DNA of 64,000 nucleotides. Origin: Mesorhizobium sp. Z1-4. Its GTDB lineage: Bacteria > Pseudomonadota > Alphaproteobacteria > Rhizobiales > Rhizobiaceae. Under the pieces are notes generated by a model. The model did no database searches, was not told the origin of the DNA, and saw only the letters and a program-made list of their open reading frames with translations. Position 1 is the stretch's first letter, and each line of letters starts with the position of its first letter. Made by a program: the position numbers and the translations under genes. Shown in pieces: positions 46,013 through 55,081 of the stretch. The stretch spans positions 558,001 through 622,000 of the forward strand of contig NZ_RCIO01000001.1 of NCBI RefSeq assembly GCF_004000235.1, read 5' to 3'.

Positions 46013-47179
46013 TCAAGAAGGTAATGATCGCGATCGCTCGAGCATCCGTACGAGGTCCACCTGACGGCGCGCGCCGGTCTTCTGGAGAGCCGACTTGAGC
46101 TGATTTCTTACAGTGTGGATGCTGACGGAGCGCTCGGACGCCAGTTCCTTCAGCGTCCGACCGCCGGCAACGCCAAGCGAAACGGCCATTTCCGCGACCG
46201 TCAGACCGTGAAGCTTCGCAAAGGCCTTGTCGGCTGAATGGTCGTCAGGGACCGGACTAATGGTGATCAGCAGGCAGATGCGCTGATAGGCCAGCACGAG
46301 GGGGAAAAGTGCGATGGGATGCGCATCCGGTTCGAACTGCGCAAAACGGACAATGTGCGACGTCGCGCCAGAACCTTCTTCTACGGAGATCGTGGCAGCG
46401 ACCGGCGTCTCGCCGCGCAACATCGCAGCCAGACACCATTCCAGCGTACCTGCCGCTTCAGGGTTGTTAAAGGTCGCGCGCCCCGCCCGATCGTCACGCA
46501 CCACGGCGCCGTCGCGCAGCATCTCCTGGCCACCATCGTTGGCATATAGAACGAAGCCGCTGTCAGCCAGCAGTAGTACCCCGGCTCCGCCGCGGACTAA
46601 GCCCTTGCGCAGCAGGTCCAGTTCAAACGATTGCCCGGCAAGTGCCCGGCTGATCTCGAATGCCTGCTGCAGGTGCGGAGTGAGATGCCCGATCGTTCGG
46701 AGCCACGGTCCCTCCAGCCGTGCCTCGTCCTTGAGCCGGATGTTGCCGCCAAAGGCCAGCATGCGGGTCTGGTCCCTGAAAAGGAGCGCACCGCCGCCTG
46801 CCGCCACATTTTCCTGGGGGCGAACCCAATCATTGTAGAACTCGGTTCTGATCAGGTCCGCTTTGGGACACATCCATTCGGACGGCAGGACGGTTCCGGG
46901 CTCGCCTCTTGCGAAGCCCGCCGCCCAGGCATTCATCGTTCCATAGTAACTGCCATAGGATTCGATGTAGTCGGGATCGTATCCCGACGACGTCAGACCT
47001 AGCGAAATTCCCGCCGGAATGTCGAAACCGAAAAGATGTGTCTTCACGCCACCGGTGACATGCGTCAGCTCGACCAGAAAATCCTCCCAGCGGCTCTGGT
47101 CAAGCACGGCGCTGTATATCAGGGATGTCAGTTTCTTGTAGGACGCAATACCAATATCGGCATCAGCCACTGCTTCCAC
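46013..47179 (-). CDS. LuxR-type transcriptional regulator
   Basis: This is a 388-aa protein. The C-terminal 65 residues form a LuxR-like HTH (FAKLHGLTVAEMAVSLGVA, SIHTVRNQLKSALQKTGARR). A PAS-like stretch (LADSGFVLYANDGG) lies at about 215-260, and an N-terminal domain of unknown type precedes it. The start is a GTG at 47179 with weak support. It stands alone between the kinase and the exported-protein genes. Target and signal unknown. Confidence 0.8.
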   Translation of the reverse strand: MEAVADADIGIASYKKLTSLIYSAVLDQSRWEDFLVELTHVTGGVKTHLFGFDIPAGISLGLTSSGYDPDYIESYGSYYGTMNAWAAGFARGEPGTVLPSEWMCPKADLIRTEFYNDWVRPQENVAAGGGALLFRDQTRMLAFGGNIRLKDEARLEGPWLRTIGHLTPHLQQAFEISRALAGQSFELDLLRKGLVRGGAGVLLLADSGFVLYANDGGQEMLRDGAVVRDDRAGRATFNNPEAAGTLEWCLAAMLRGETPVAATISVEEGSGATSHIVRFAQFEPDAHPIALFPLVLAYQRICLLITISPVPDDHSADKAFAKLHGLTVAEMAVSLGVAGGRTLKELASERSVSIHTVRNQLKSALQKTGARRQVDLVRMLERSRSLPS

Positions 47180-47321
47180 CCCCGGCAGACAAACACAGTA
47201 GGCGACAGCTTAGCCATTTCTAACCGACGCTCAATGCCCGGTATGCAAGAGGAATCGGCCTGACGACGTTCGGCAGCGCGAACGTCATCCGAAAGCGCGG
47301 AACGTCACCATATTCTGGCGG

Positions 47322-47858
47322 CTATGATCCTGTGTAGCGCTCGCCGCACTTGGATATCCATTGCCGGCTGGCTGCGATGGCTCCATCGGCTGCCAAGGCG
47401 CGCCTCCACAACTGGTTTCCCTCGAATACCACCGCCAATTCTACGCCGGACGCGGCTGCGCCGAGATGCTCGGCGAGGCGATAGGCGATATCCTTTCCGT
47501 TGAAATTGGACATCGTCCCGGTGTGCGAGAGATAGAGCGTATGGCCGACATATTCCTCGGCTGGCGACCCGTCCACCGCAACCATCAGGGAAAGAGGAAC
47601 CTTAACTTCGCCGGGTGCGCGTTCCTCGTCAATCAGGGGTTCTGATTCCGATCCTTGGAGTGTCAGCCCGAAGCCGACCTTGTCCGACTCGCAGGTCAGG
47701 ATAAGAGTGACGGCAGGTTCATGCATTCCGAATATCTCGGCCTCTTTGTCACTCAAATAGCGCCAGGTATCCCTCGCAGCCGCAGGAGCTGAGAAGCTTG
47801 CTGCCAGGACGATTGCTGCAAGCAGCCGTACCGATGTCACTACCACGATGCCTTCCAT
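47322..47858 (-). CDS. exported protein of unknown function
   Basis: This 178-aa protein starts at ATG 47858, chosen because it begins a signal peptide (SVRLLAAIVLAASFSAPAAA). The longer ATG at 47942 would place the hydrophobic stretch internally. The mature protein of about 150 residues is beta-rich with two Cys (LTCESDK, SKCGERY) that may form a disulfide. I recognise no family. Confidence 0.6.
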   Translation of the reverse strand: MEGIVVVTSVRLLAAIVLAASFSAPAAARDTWRYLSDKEAEIFGMHEPAVTLILTCESDKVGFGLTLQGSESEPLIDEERAPGEVKVPLSLMVAVDGSPAEEYVGHTLYLSHTGTMSNFNGKDIAYRLAEHLGAAASGVELAVVFEGNQLWRRALAADGAIAASRQWISKCGERYTGS

Positions 47859-48249
47859 CCCCTTGACGGTTTTTCCATCGCTCAGCGCCAAGACGCCAGC
47901 CACCATGATCGGCAGACTAACTCTGCGAGCGTATCCGGGCATGAACCAAATGGATCATGCGAAAACCCTGTCGGCCCATTAAATCGCATCCAGGAATTCG
48001 TGAAACGGGCTGGTTCGGTGGAAGGAGGCTGCCCGTTGCTGTTGGTTGCAACAGGAAGCCAACAATCCGCGCCCTGCTTAACGCCAGAGCGACCCGGACG
48101 GGCAAAGCCACAAAGGCAGACGGCGTAATGCGGTCACGACCAGGCCCGTATTCAGGGACTTCGAACACGTAAGGCTTCAGGCACCGGCGCTGGCCACCGC
48201 TCGCGAGCTCGCGCATCTGACGCCCGGAAGGGCTGTAGGAGACAAACGC
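47859..48249. other. 391-bp divergent gap, no gene seen
   Basis: The region lies between the divergent exported-protein and ankyrin genes and must contain their promoters. Short ORFs on both strands lack ribosome sites. I see no clear repeats. Confidence 0.5.
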
Positions 48250-49245
48250 ATGGCGATCAGAACGTTCTTGGTGATTGTGGCTCTGCTGATGGGTCCGATT
48301 TCCGCGGCCCATGCGGACGGCATGCGGAAGCTGATGAGCCAGATGCAGTTCGGCGAGCAGATAGCGGCAGAGGAGTTGCGGGCGGCCATCTCAGCTGGCG
48401 CGGACGTCAATGCCCAGTACATGGGGGGCTGGACGCCGCTGACGCTGGCCGCGTCCAGTCAGACCAATCCCGAAATAGTGCGCACGCTGGTCGCGGCGGG
48501 GGCGGATCCGGCAAAACCCGCATCGACCGGCACGACGGCGATGGGTTGGGCCATTGGCGAATCGAAGATCCCGGCAGCGGTTCTCGAGGCACTGCTCGGT
48601 GCCGGTGCGGATCCCGATGCTGTCGTCGAGCCATATTACGGCAACACGGCACTCCTGCACTCGGTCTTCCACCGACGGGCTGATTATCTTCCCCTTTTGA
48701 TCGCTGCCGGCGCCGATTTGGAAGCCCGCGATTCGGACGGCAACACACCGCTGCACCTTGCCGCGACGCTGGCTTCGTCATCACCTGAAATCGCTCGCGC
48801 GTTGGTTGAGGCAGGTGCCGACACCGAGGCGCGAACCGCCGGCGATGTGCTGGCGGGCCGTACCGCGCTTATGAAAGCCGCCTGCTTTTTTGAAGCCAAT
48901 CCTGCTTTGGTGAGGGACTTGATTGCCCTTGGCGCAGACCCGATGGCCGAAACGCCGGGAATCCTGGCCAAGACGGCTCTTTTCGAAGCACTGAGCTGCT
49001 CCGGCAGCACGCCGGAAATTGTTCTCATGCTGCTGGAGGCCGAGCTTGCCGCCAATTCGGAGTTCCTCAACGACGCGCGGGTGACAACGAAGGCGTTGGT
49101 CGAGGCGGCTCGATGGAGCAAGAAGCCCGAGATTGTACGCGTATTGCTTGAAGCAGGCGGTGACCCTCAACGGGCTATGAAAGCGGCCGCCGAAAATCCC
49201 GCCATGCAGGGTTTCGACTGGGCCCCCTATCTCCAAGGCAAGTGA
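48250..49245 (+). CDS. exported ankyrin-repeat protein
   Basis: This is a 331-aa protein with signal peptide MAIRTFLVIVALLMGPISAAHA and AGGAGAC upstream of the ATG. About seven ankyrin units follow (ADVNAQYMGGWTPLTLAAS, ADLEARDSDGNTPLHLAAT, ADTEARTAG). The protein is probably periplasmic, where ankyrin proteins act as binding scaffolds or catalase/peptidase inhibitors. It is followed 30 bp later by an exported HExxH protein, so a protease-and-partner pair is possible. Confidence 0.85.
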   Translation: MAIRTFLVIVALLMGPISAAHADGMRKLMSQMQFGEQIAAEELRAAISAGADVNAQYMGGWTPLTLAASSQTNPEIVRTLVAAGADPAKPASTGTTAMGWAIGESKIPAAVLEALLGAGADPDAVVEPYYGNTALLHSVFHRRADYLPLLIAAGADLEARDSDGNTPLHLAATLASSSPEIARALVEAGADTEARTAGDVLAGRTALMKAACFFEANPALVRDLIALGADPMAETPGILAKTALFEALSCSGSTPEIVLMLLEAELAANSEFLNDARVTTKALVEAARWSKKPEIVRVLLEAGGDPQRAMKAAAENPAMQGFDWAPYLQGK

Positions 49246-49275
49246 GCCACGCGTGCCGACCGGGACGGCGATGTA

Positions 49276-50022
49276 ATGCGCCGGTCGATTTTCCGGGCAA
49301 GAACATTTGGCGCTTTGGTGGCAGCCGTGCTGTTCGCGGGGGCAGCGCAGGCCGCCGAACCGAGCTGCGAAACCCTCAACCGGCTTTATGACAATCGCTA
49401 CGTTGGCGATTTTGCGATCGATTGGGAGACGTTCGAGATCGGCTTTTCTCTGCCGCTGTTCGACTGTGTCGAGGGGGACAAGAACTATGTCCTTGCAAAA
49501 GCGATATATGACCTCGAGCGGTTGCGCCCCTCCAGTGAAAATGAACCCGATTGGTATGCCGAGGTCTCTGCCTTACTCATAGAGCCCGGCAACATGATCC
49601 GTTACATTCCTGAGATTGACCTCGCGCCCAACTCTACGGCCCGCACTGTCCGTGATGGCGATCAGGCGGCGATCTTTATTCTCGACACCTACGTGCATTC
49701 GACCGAGAGATTGCGGCCTGCATATGTGCTCGTTCACGAGGCCTTTCATTTGCGGCGCGATGACCCAGGCCATGTAGTCTGTGTGGCGGGGGTAAACGCG
49801 GGCAAACGCGTTTGCGATGAGCGCCTGGGCGGCCCGGCAACTTTGTCCAGAGGCAGCGGCAACAGCCACGAGTTCCTCTTCCTGCTGGACGTGCGTGACA
49901 GCGTAGCCGCAACGCCGGAAATGAAGCAGAACGCGCAGCAACAGCTTCAATACCTCGCCGACAACATGTTCAATTCTGTCGATGCGGATGCTTCTCATCG
50001 ATACGGCTTGAAGAACCGTTAG
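49276..50022 (+). CDS. exported HExxH putative metallopeptidase
   Basis: This is a 248-aa protein with N-terminal signal peptide (FGALVAAVLFAGAAQA). The zinc-binding motif is His154-Glu155-Ala-Phe-His158 in LVHEAFHLRRDDPGH, within a segment that follows strand AAIFILDTYVH. Four Cys could form disulfides. The third zinc ligand is not obvious. It is co-directional with the ankyrin gene. Activity is inferred from the motif only. Confidence 0.65.
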   Translation: MRRSIFRARTFGALVAAVLFAGAAQAAEPSCETLNRLYDNRYVGDFAIDWETFEIGFSLPLFDCVEGDKNYVLAKAIYDLERLRPSSENEPDWYAEVSALLIEPGNMIRYIPEIDLAPNSTARTVRDGDQAAIFILDTYVHSTERLRPAYVLVHEAFHLRRDDPGHVVCVAGVNAGKRVCDERLGGPATLSRGSGNSHEFLFLLDVRDSVAATPEMKQNAQQQLQYLADNMFNSVDADASHRYGLKNR

Positions 50023-50173
50023 TTCATCAGAGTTCCTCGGCGCAAAGATGCGCGGAACAGCGACATCGATTCCGCTCCCGGGCACCATCTCGGCAAAACC
50101 AGAAATCTACCAGGGACCCCGCGTCGGTCGGCGTTTCGACGATGTTTCTCGTCGCGACCTAGAGCGACCCTCC

Positions 50174-50983
50174 TTACCCGATCCGTTCAGCTTCCAAAGC
50201 CGGAAACCCGAGGCGTACCGACAACTGGCGGCCGGCCTTTTGCACGGCGGGTACATACAGATCATCGAAAGCGTCCCCGCGGAACACCGATTCCGGTCCC
50301 GAGATATCGATCGACGCCACGACATTGCCTTCCGCGTCGCGCACCGGTGCGGATACGGAGCAGCCTCCGGCTTCGGCGATGCCGTGGCTGATCACGATCT
50401 TGCGCTTCTCGGCTTCGCGCACGGCTTTGCAGAGCGCTTCGCCGTTCGCTGGAGTCAGTTCGGTGAATGACCGCATTCGGGTTCGCGCAAACATCGCGCG
50501 TATTTCATCATCGTCGAAATCGGACAACAGGTGCCAGCCCAACGGCGAAGCGTATGCCGGAAAACGGTGACCGACATTGACATTGCTGAGGTAGCCGAGC
50601 CGCGACTGAATGCAGTCGAGGAACAACACCTCGGTGCTCTCCAGAATTGCCAGATGGCTCGAAATACCGGTTTCTTCGGTCAGCGCTTCCAGCACCGGCC
50701 GCGCCGTCTGGATAAGCGACTGCCCGGCCAGATAGGAAAATCCCAGGTTGAGGACACGCGCACCCAGCGTCACGCTGTGGCCGCCATCGGCGTCTTCCAC
50801 GAAACCCATGTCCTTCAGCGTATAGACGAGACGAAAAACCGACGACCGGCTCAAGCCCATCTCGCGGCCAATCTCGCTGACATTCATCGGCCGTTCCGCT
50901 TCGGCGAGAATTTCCAGCACGCGGAGGCCGCGGAAAAGCCCGGGCACGAAATACGTGTCGTGATTCTTGTGCTGCTCGCTCAT
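50174..50983 (-). CDS. IclR family regulator
   Basis: This 269-aa protein from ATG 50983 has an N-terminal winged helix (RGLRVLEILAEAERPMNVSE, MGLSRSSVFRLVYTLKDMGF) and a GAF-like effector domain (PVRDAEGNVVASIDISGP). It follows the TRAP permease gene in the same direction and probably controls the TRAP/BKACE operon and its divergent partner in response to an aromatic or short-chain acid. Confidence 0.9.
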   Translation of the reverse strand: MSEQHKNHDTYFVPGLFRGLRVLEILAEAERPMNVSEIGREMGLSRSSVFRLVYTLKDMGFVEDADGGHSVTLGARVLNLGFSYLAGQSLIQTARPVLEALTEETGISSHLAILESTEVLFLDCIQSRLGYLSNVNVGHRFPAYASPLGWHLLSDFDDDEIRAMFARTRMRSFTELTPANGEALCKAVREAEKRKIVISHGIAEAGGCSVSAPVRDAEGNVVASIDISGPESVFRGDAFDDLYVPAVQKAGRQLSVRLGFPALEAERIG

Positions 50984-51055
50984 TTCAGGACCATGCCGTT
51001 TGCCCGCAACATTTACCACAGACCAAACGGGCAATCCCACACGAACTGCCGTCCT

Positions 51056-53002
51056 TCAGGCCTTTGCTCCCTGCGTCTGCGATCCTGCCCGTGCAAGCGC
51101 GAGGCTGGCAGCCGTCGCACCGAGCGCCAGCCCGGTCATGACCAGCGAGCTGGCATACGGCCCCACGGTTGCCCAGAACAGAAGCCCGCCGCTGATCAGC
51201 AGACAAGTGCGTGCAAGCCAGCTCACCGGGCCGCGCCAGTATCCGCCGACCACGATTGGCAGGATGTAGAACATGATCAGCGCCAGCACCGTGTCGAAAA
51301 CGACCTCGGCAATCGACGGATCGATAAGGCTCGAAAAGGCAAACATGAAGGGAATGATGTAAAGCGCCTTCGCGATCTTCATGCTCTCCCAGCCGGTTCG
51401 CATTGGCGGAGCGTCGGCGATCCTCGCTCCGACAAATGCGGTCATACAGATTGGAGGCGTGATCGTGCTGTCCTGCGCGAACCAGAAAATGATGAGGTGT
51501 GCGGCCAGAACGGATATTCCCATGTGCTGCAGAGCACTGGCGCCCAACGCCGCGATGATGACGTAGGACGCTGTCACCGGCAGGCCCATGCCGATCACGT
51601 ATGACATCAGCCCGATCAGAACCACAGCTATGATCGCGTTTCCGCCCGACGCACCGATGAGGATGGACGTCACTTTGGTGAGAAGTCCGGTGTGGACGAT
51701 CACAGCATAGATGATCGCAGCGCTTGTGATCAGCGCCGCGATTGTCAGCACCACGCGCGCAGCTGCCTCAAGACCCGTCAGCAGTTTCGACGGCGTTATC
51801 CATGTCGAACGGCGGACGTAGGAAATAACCACCGTCATGACCACGCAGGCCGCGGATGCGTAAAACGGCGTGAAGTTCATCAGCAACAGTGCGATCAGCA
51901 CGAAGATCGGCACGAAGATATGCCCGCCTTCCGCCAGAACCGTGCCCAGTTTCGGCAACTGGTCGACGGGCATGCCGGCCATCCCGCGCTCAGCGGCTTT
52001 GATATCAACGTAGAAATAGATCGCCGCGTAGTAGAGAAGTGCGGGCGCTACCGAGTAGAACAGGATTTCGACGAGCGGTATGTCAGTCAGGCTCGACATA
52101 ACGAAGATGCCTGTTCCCATCAGGGGCGGCATCAGACCGCCTCCTACCGATGCAACCACTTCGATCGCCCCCGCTTCATAATTGCGGAAGCCGAGCTTCT
52201 TCATCATCGGTATCGTCATGGTGCCGGTGGTGGAAACGTTCGAGATCGAGCTGCCCGAGAGCATTCCCATCAACGCAGAACTGATCACCGCTATTTTCGC
52301 CGGGCCACCGCGACGGTGGCCGGAGATCGCAGCCGCAAAATTGGTGAAGATCCTGTCTCCTCCAGACAGGCGCAAAAAGACGCCGAACATCAGGAAGGTG
52401 AAGATGAAAGTCGCAACCAGTCCGGTGATGAAATTGAAGATGCCTTCGGCATCCATGTACATCGTTTCGATAAACCGCTCAGGCGACATACCGGCGTGTT
52501 TGAAGATGCCCGGCCATATCGGGCCCGTGAGCGCATAGACAATAAAAACAAGATTGAGGACGACTATCGTCGATCCAACGCTGCGGCGCGTGGCTTCGAA
52601 GATCGTGACAAGTGCCACGATGCCCATCAGGAAATCGGTCGTGGGAACCTGGTTGTAGCCGACGAAACGGTCCAGCCAGCCGTCGGCGCTCCAATAGGCC
52701 CACCCGAATGCGGCGAGCGCGGCCAGCGCCAGCACCCAGTCCAGAAGGCTGGGATTGCTGGCGTGGCTGGATTTCCAGGCCGGGTAGAGAAGCAGCGTCA
52801 GCGGGATCGCGAAGGCGAGAAACAGGCTTCTGGCCTCGATCTGATCCGGCGCTACGGTGAAAGCAAAGTAGAGCGTGAGGCACGTCAGAGTGGCGCATAC
52901 CACCGTGACTGCGGGCCGCAGCAGACCGCCGGGCTGGCGTTGCTCTCGGGGAAACGTCTGGTCCCGATCCGCTTGCGCGCCTTCGTAGTATCGCCTGAGC
53001 AT
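51056..53002 (-). CDS. TRAP transporter fused permease (4TM-12TM)
   Basis: This 648-aa protein has the small DctQ-like and large DctM-like subunits fused, the usual form for TAXI systems. The DctM part has GMLSGSSISNVSTTGTMTIP and LMPPLMGTGIFVMSSL. It works with the TAXI receptor encoded 60 bp upstream to import an organic acid or amine with sodium ions. Confidence 0.92.
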   Translation of the reverse strand: MLRRYYEGAQADRDQTFPREQRQPGGLLRPAVTVVCATLTCLTLYFAFTVAPDQIEARSLFLAFAIPLTLLLYPAWKSSHASNPSLLDWVLALAALAAFGWAYWSADGWLDRFVGYNQVPTTDFLMGIVALVTIFEATRRSVGSTIVVLNLVFIVYALTGPIWPGIFKHAGMSPERFIETMYMDAEGIFNFITGLVATFIFTFLMFGVFLRLSGGDRIFTNFAAAISGHRRGGPAKIAVISSALMGMLSGSSISNVSTTGTMTIPMMKKLGFRNYEAGAIEVVASVGGGLMPPLMGTGIFVMSSLTDIPLVEILFYSVAPALLYYAAIYFYVDIKAAERGMAGMPVDQLPKLGTVLAEGGHIFVPIFVLIALLLMNFTPFYASAACVVMTVVISYVRRSTWITPSKLLTGLEAAARVVLTIAALITSAAIIYAVIVHTGLLTKVTSILIGASGGNAIIAVVLIGLMSYVIGMGLPVTASYVIIAALGASALQHMGISVLAAHLIIFWFAQDSTITPPICMTAFVGARIADAPPMRTGWESMKIAKALYIIPFMFAFSSLIDPSIAEVVFDTVLALIMFYILPIVVGGYWRGPVSWLARTCLLISGGLLFWATVGPYASSLVMTGLALGATAASLALARAGSQTQGAKA

Positions 53003-53062
53003 GTTGTTCCCCCCGAGAAAAGGGTGCGCACAAGGCGCACCCTCAGGCAGCTACAAGAGTTC

Positions 53063-54049
53063 TTAGTTCCAACCGCGCTCTTTGAAGTAGCGCTCGGCGC
53101 CCGGATGAACCGGAATGGGCAGCCCTACATGCACTTCTTCGGGGCTCCAGCGGCTGAAGCCGCCATAAGCTTCGATCATCCGGTCGTGGTTTTCGGCGAG
53201 CGCCTTGACGACACGATAAACGATCTCGTCGTCCATCTCCGCGGTCGTCAGGATTACGGTCGACAGGTTGACGGTCGGGATGTCCTGATCCTGTCCCTCG
53301 TAGGTGCCTGCCGGGATGACAGAAGGCACGTAGCCCCACTTTTCGACGAGCGTGGCGCGGACATTTTCGGGCAAAGGCATGATGCGGCCGTTTCGCGCAG
53401 CGACGGCCTGCTGCATGTCGGCGGAATTGGTGCCGACGGTATTTGTATAGATATCGATCTGGCGATTGGCGAAGGCATCCGCGAGGCCCTGCTGTGCACC
53501 TTCCATGACGGAGCTGCCCTGTGCTTCCAGACCGTCATAGTCATAGCCGTATTCCATCAGGATCTTTTCCTGCGCGAAGAAGTTCGACGATCCCTTCTGG
53601 CCAACGCCAATGCGAACCGTGGCACCGTCCTTCAGCTTGCTGAGAATGTCCATGTCGACACCCTCGGCGATCACCAGATGAACGGTGTTCGGCACGAGGT
53701 TTGCCACGGCGCGCAGATTGCCGAAGCCCTGGTCTGGATAGACTTCGTTGCCGCCCTCGTATGCAAGCTTGAGGAAAGGGCCATACGAGAGGCCGAACTG
53801 GGCCGCACCGCTGCCGACCGCAAGCGGGTTGCCAACCGCACCCTTGCCGGGGACCGTGGTCATGGGCTGGCCAACATAGGACTCGTTCACGATGTCCGAC
53901 ACCATGGCCGCGGTCGGATACCAGGTTCCGGTCGGTCCGCCGGAAATGAACGTTGCAATGTCGTGTGTATCCTCCTGGGCATTTGCCGGCCCAGAAATAC
54001 ATGCCGCGACCGCAACCATTGCGACGCCCAGCTTCGTCATCATATTCAT
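53063..54049 (-). CDS. TAXI family TRAP solute-binding protein
   Basis: This is a 328-aa protein. I prefer ATG 54049 (GGGAG about 8 bases upstream) over GTG 54058. The signal peptide is MTKLGVAMVAVAACISGPANA. The mature start IATFISGGPTGTWYPTAAM is the TAXI signature. It is the periplasmic receptor of the fused permease. Ligand unknown. Confidence 0.92.
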   Translation of the reverse strand: MNMMTKLGVAMVAVAACISGPANAQEDTHDIATFISGGPTGTWYPTAAMVSDIVNESYVGQPMTTVPGKGAVGNPLAVGSGAAQFGLSYGPFLKLAYEGGNEVYPDQGFGNLRAVANLVPNTVHLVIAEGVDMDILSKLKDGATVRIGVGQKGSSNFFAQEKILMEYGYDYDGLEAQGSSVMEGAQQGLADAFANRQIDIYTNTVGTNSADMQQAVAARNGRIMPLPENVRATLVEKWGYVPSVIPAGTYEGQDQDIPTVNLSTVILTTAEMDDEIVYRVVKALAENHDRMIEAYGGFSRWSPEEVHVGLPIPVHPGAERYFKERGWN

Positions 54050-54150
54050 AGTTCTCACTCCCTTAGTTGAACCGAACGGCGGCGGTCGCTGTTGTTCCTG
54101 ACCGATTTCGCCGTGTGATTGATCGTCGCCAGGCCATGTAGCATCCCCTG

Positions 54151-55080
54151 CTATCTGGCATCGACGAATTCGCTGTGTGCGCCTCCCATTGGCCGCGCAC
54201 TCTTGCTGACATTCAGGATGGCGCGCGCTTCCTCAGACGAAGCGATCTCGCCGCCGAGGTCTTCGACGATCGAGACCGCCTTGGCGACGAGTTGCGCATT
54301 GTCGCGGCACAGCTGCCCCTTCGAGATGTAAACGGTGTCCTCCATGCCGATGCGGACATGGCCGCCCAGAAGCAGGCTCTGCGCAAGCATGGGGAACGCC
54401 CACCGCCCGACGCCGAAAGCGGCCCACTGGACACCTTCGGGAAGCGCTGAAACGAGAAATGCCATGTTCTGGGGCGTGGCCATCGCTCCAAAGCGAACAC
54501 CGAGGACCAGCTGAACCATCAGCGGCAGATGAAGCTCGCCGGTATCGATCATATGCCGCATCAGGTGGAGATCGCCGGTGTCGAAAATCTCGATCTCCGG
54601 CTTCACACCGCTGGCATAGATGCGCCGTGCCATGGTCTGGACGCTGTCCGGCGAATTGATGACGCTGGCTTGCCCGGACCACATCGTATTGAGGTCGAGC
54701 GTGCAGATATCCGGCCGCAGCGCCTCGACATGCGCGACGCGCTTTTCCGGTACGCAGAGCGTCGAGCCCGGCGCGGCCGATCGCGGATCGCCGGGCGACG
54801 GGATAAATCGCCCGCCCTCGCCGGTCGTCAGGTTGATCAGCACCTCCCGGTTCTGGTCGCGAATTCTGCCGACAAGCTCCTCATAGAGCTCCAGCCGCAT
54901 CGAGCCCGCTTTAGTCTCCGGGTCGCGGACGTGGAGATGGACAATGGCCGCGCCCGCCGACGCCGCATCCAGGGCAGCCCGCGCAATTTCGGCCGGTGTG
55001 ACGGGCAGGTTCGGATTTTGCGACGGGCTGGTCAGGTTGCCGGTAACGGCCGCCGTCAGGATTGTCTTGCGCTCAGCCAT
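54151..55080 (-). CDS. BKACE family beta-keto acid cleavage enzyme (DUF849)
   Basis: This is a 309-aa protein from ATG 55080. ILTAAVTGNLTSPSQNPNLP and the metal-binding AAIVHLHVRDPETKAG are BKACE hallmarks (His-x-His on zinc). The family transfers the beta-keto acid's acetoacetyl unit to acetyl-CoA; substrates include 3-keto-5-aminohexanoate and dehydrocarnitine. It starts one base before the stop of the aminotransferase gene. A beta-keto acid intermediate in the pathway is therefore likely. Confidence 0.88.
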   Translation of the reverse strand: MAERKTILTAAVTGNLTSPSQNPNLPVTPAEIARAALDAASAGAAIVHLHVRDPETKAGSMRLELYEELVGRIRDQNREVLINLTTGEGGRFIPSPGDPRSAAPGSTLCVPEKRVAHVEALRPDICTLDLNTMWSGQASVINSPDSVQTMARRIYASGVKPEIEIFDTGDLHLMRHMIDTGELHLPLMVQLVLGVRFGAMATPQNMAFLVSALPEGVQWAAFGVGRWAFPMLAQSLLLGGHVRIGMEDTVYISKGQLCRDNAQLVAKAVSIVEDLGGEIASSEEARAILNVSKSARPMGGAHSEFVDAR

Positions 55081-55081
55081 T

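Noticed and set aside
51692-54070. 792-codon open frame on the plus strand
   Set aside because: It lies opposite the TRAP permease and TAXI receptor genes, which are clear families. The plus frame is rich in His, Arg and Gln and resembles nothing; it is a shadow of high-GC coding.
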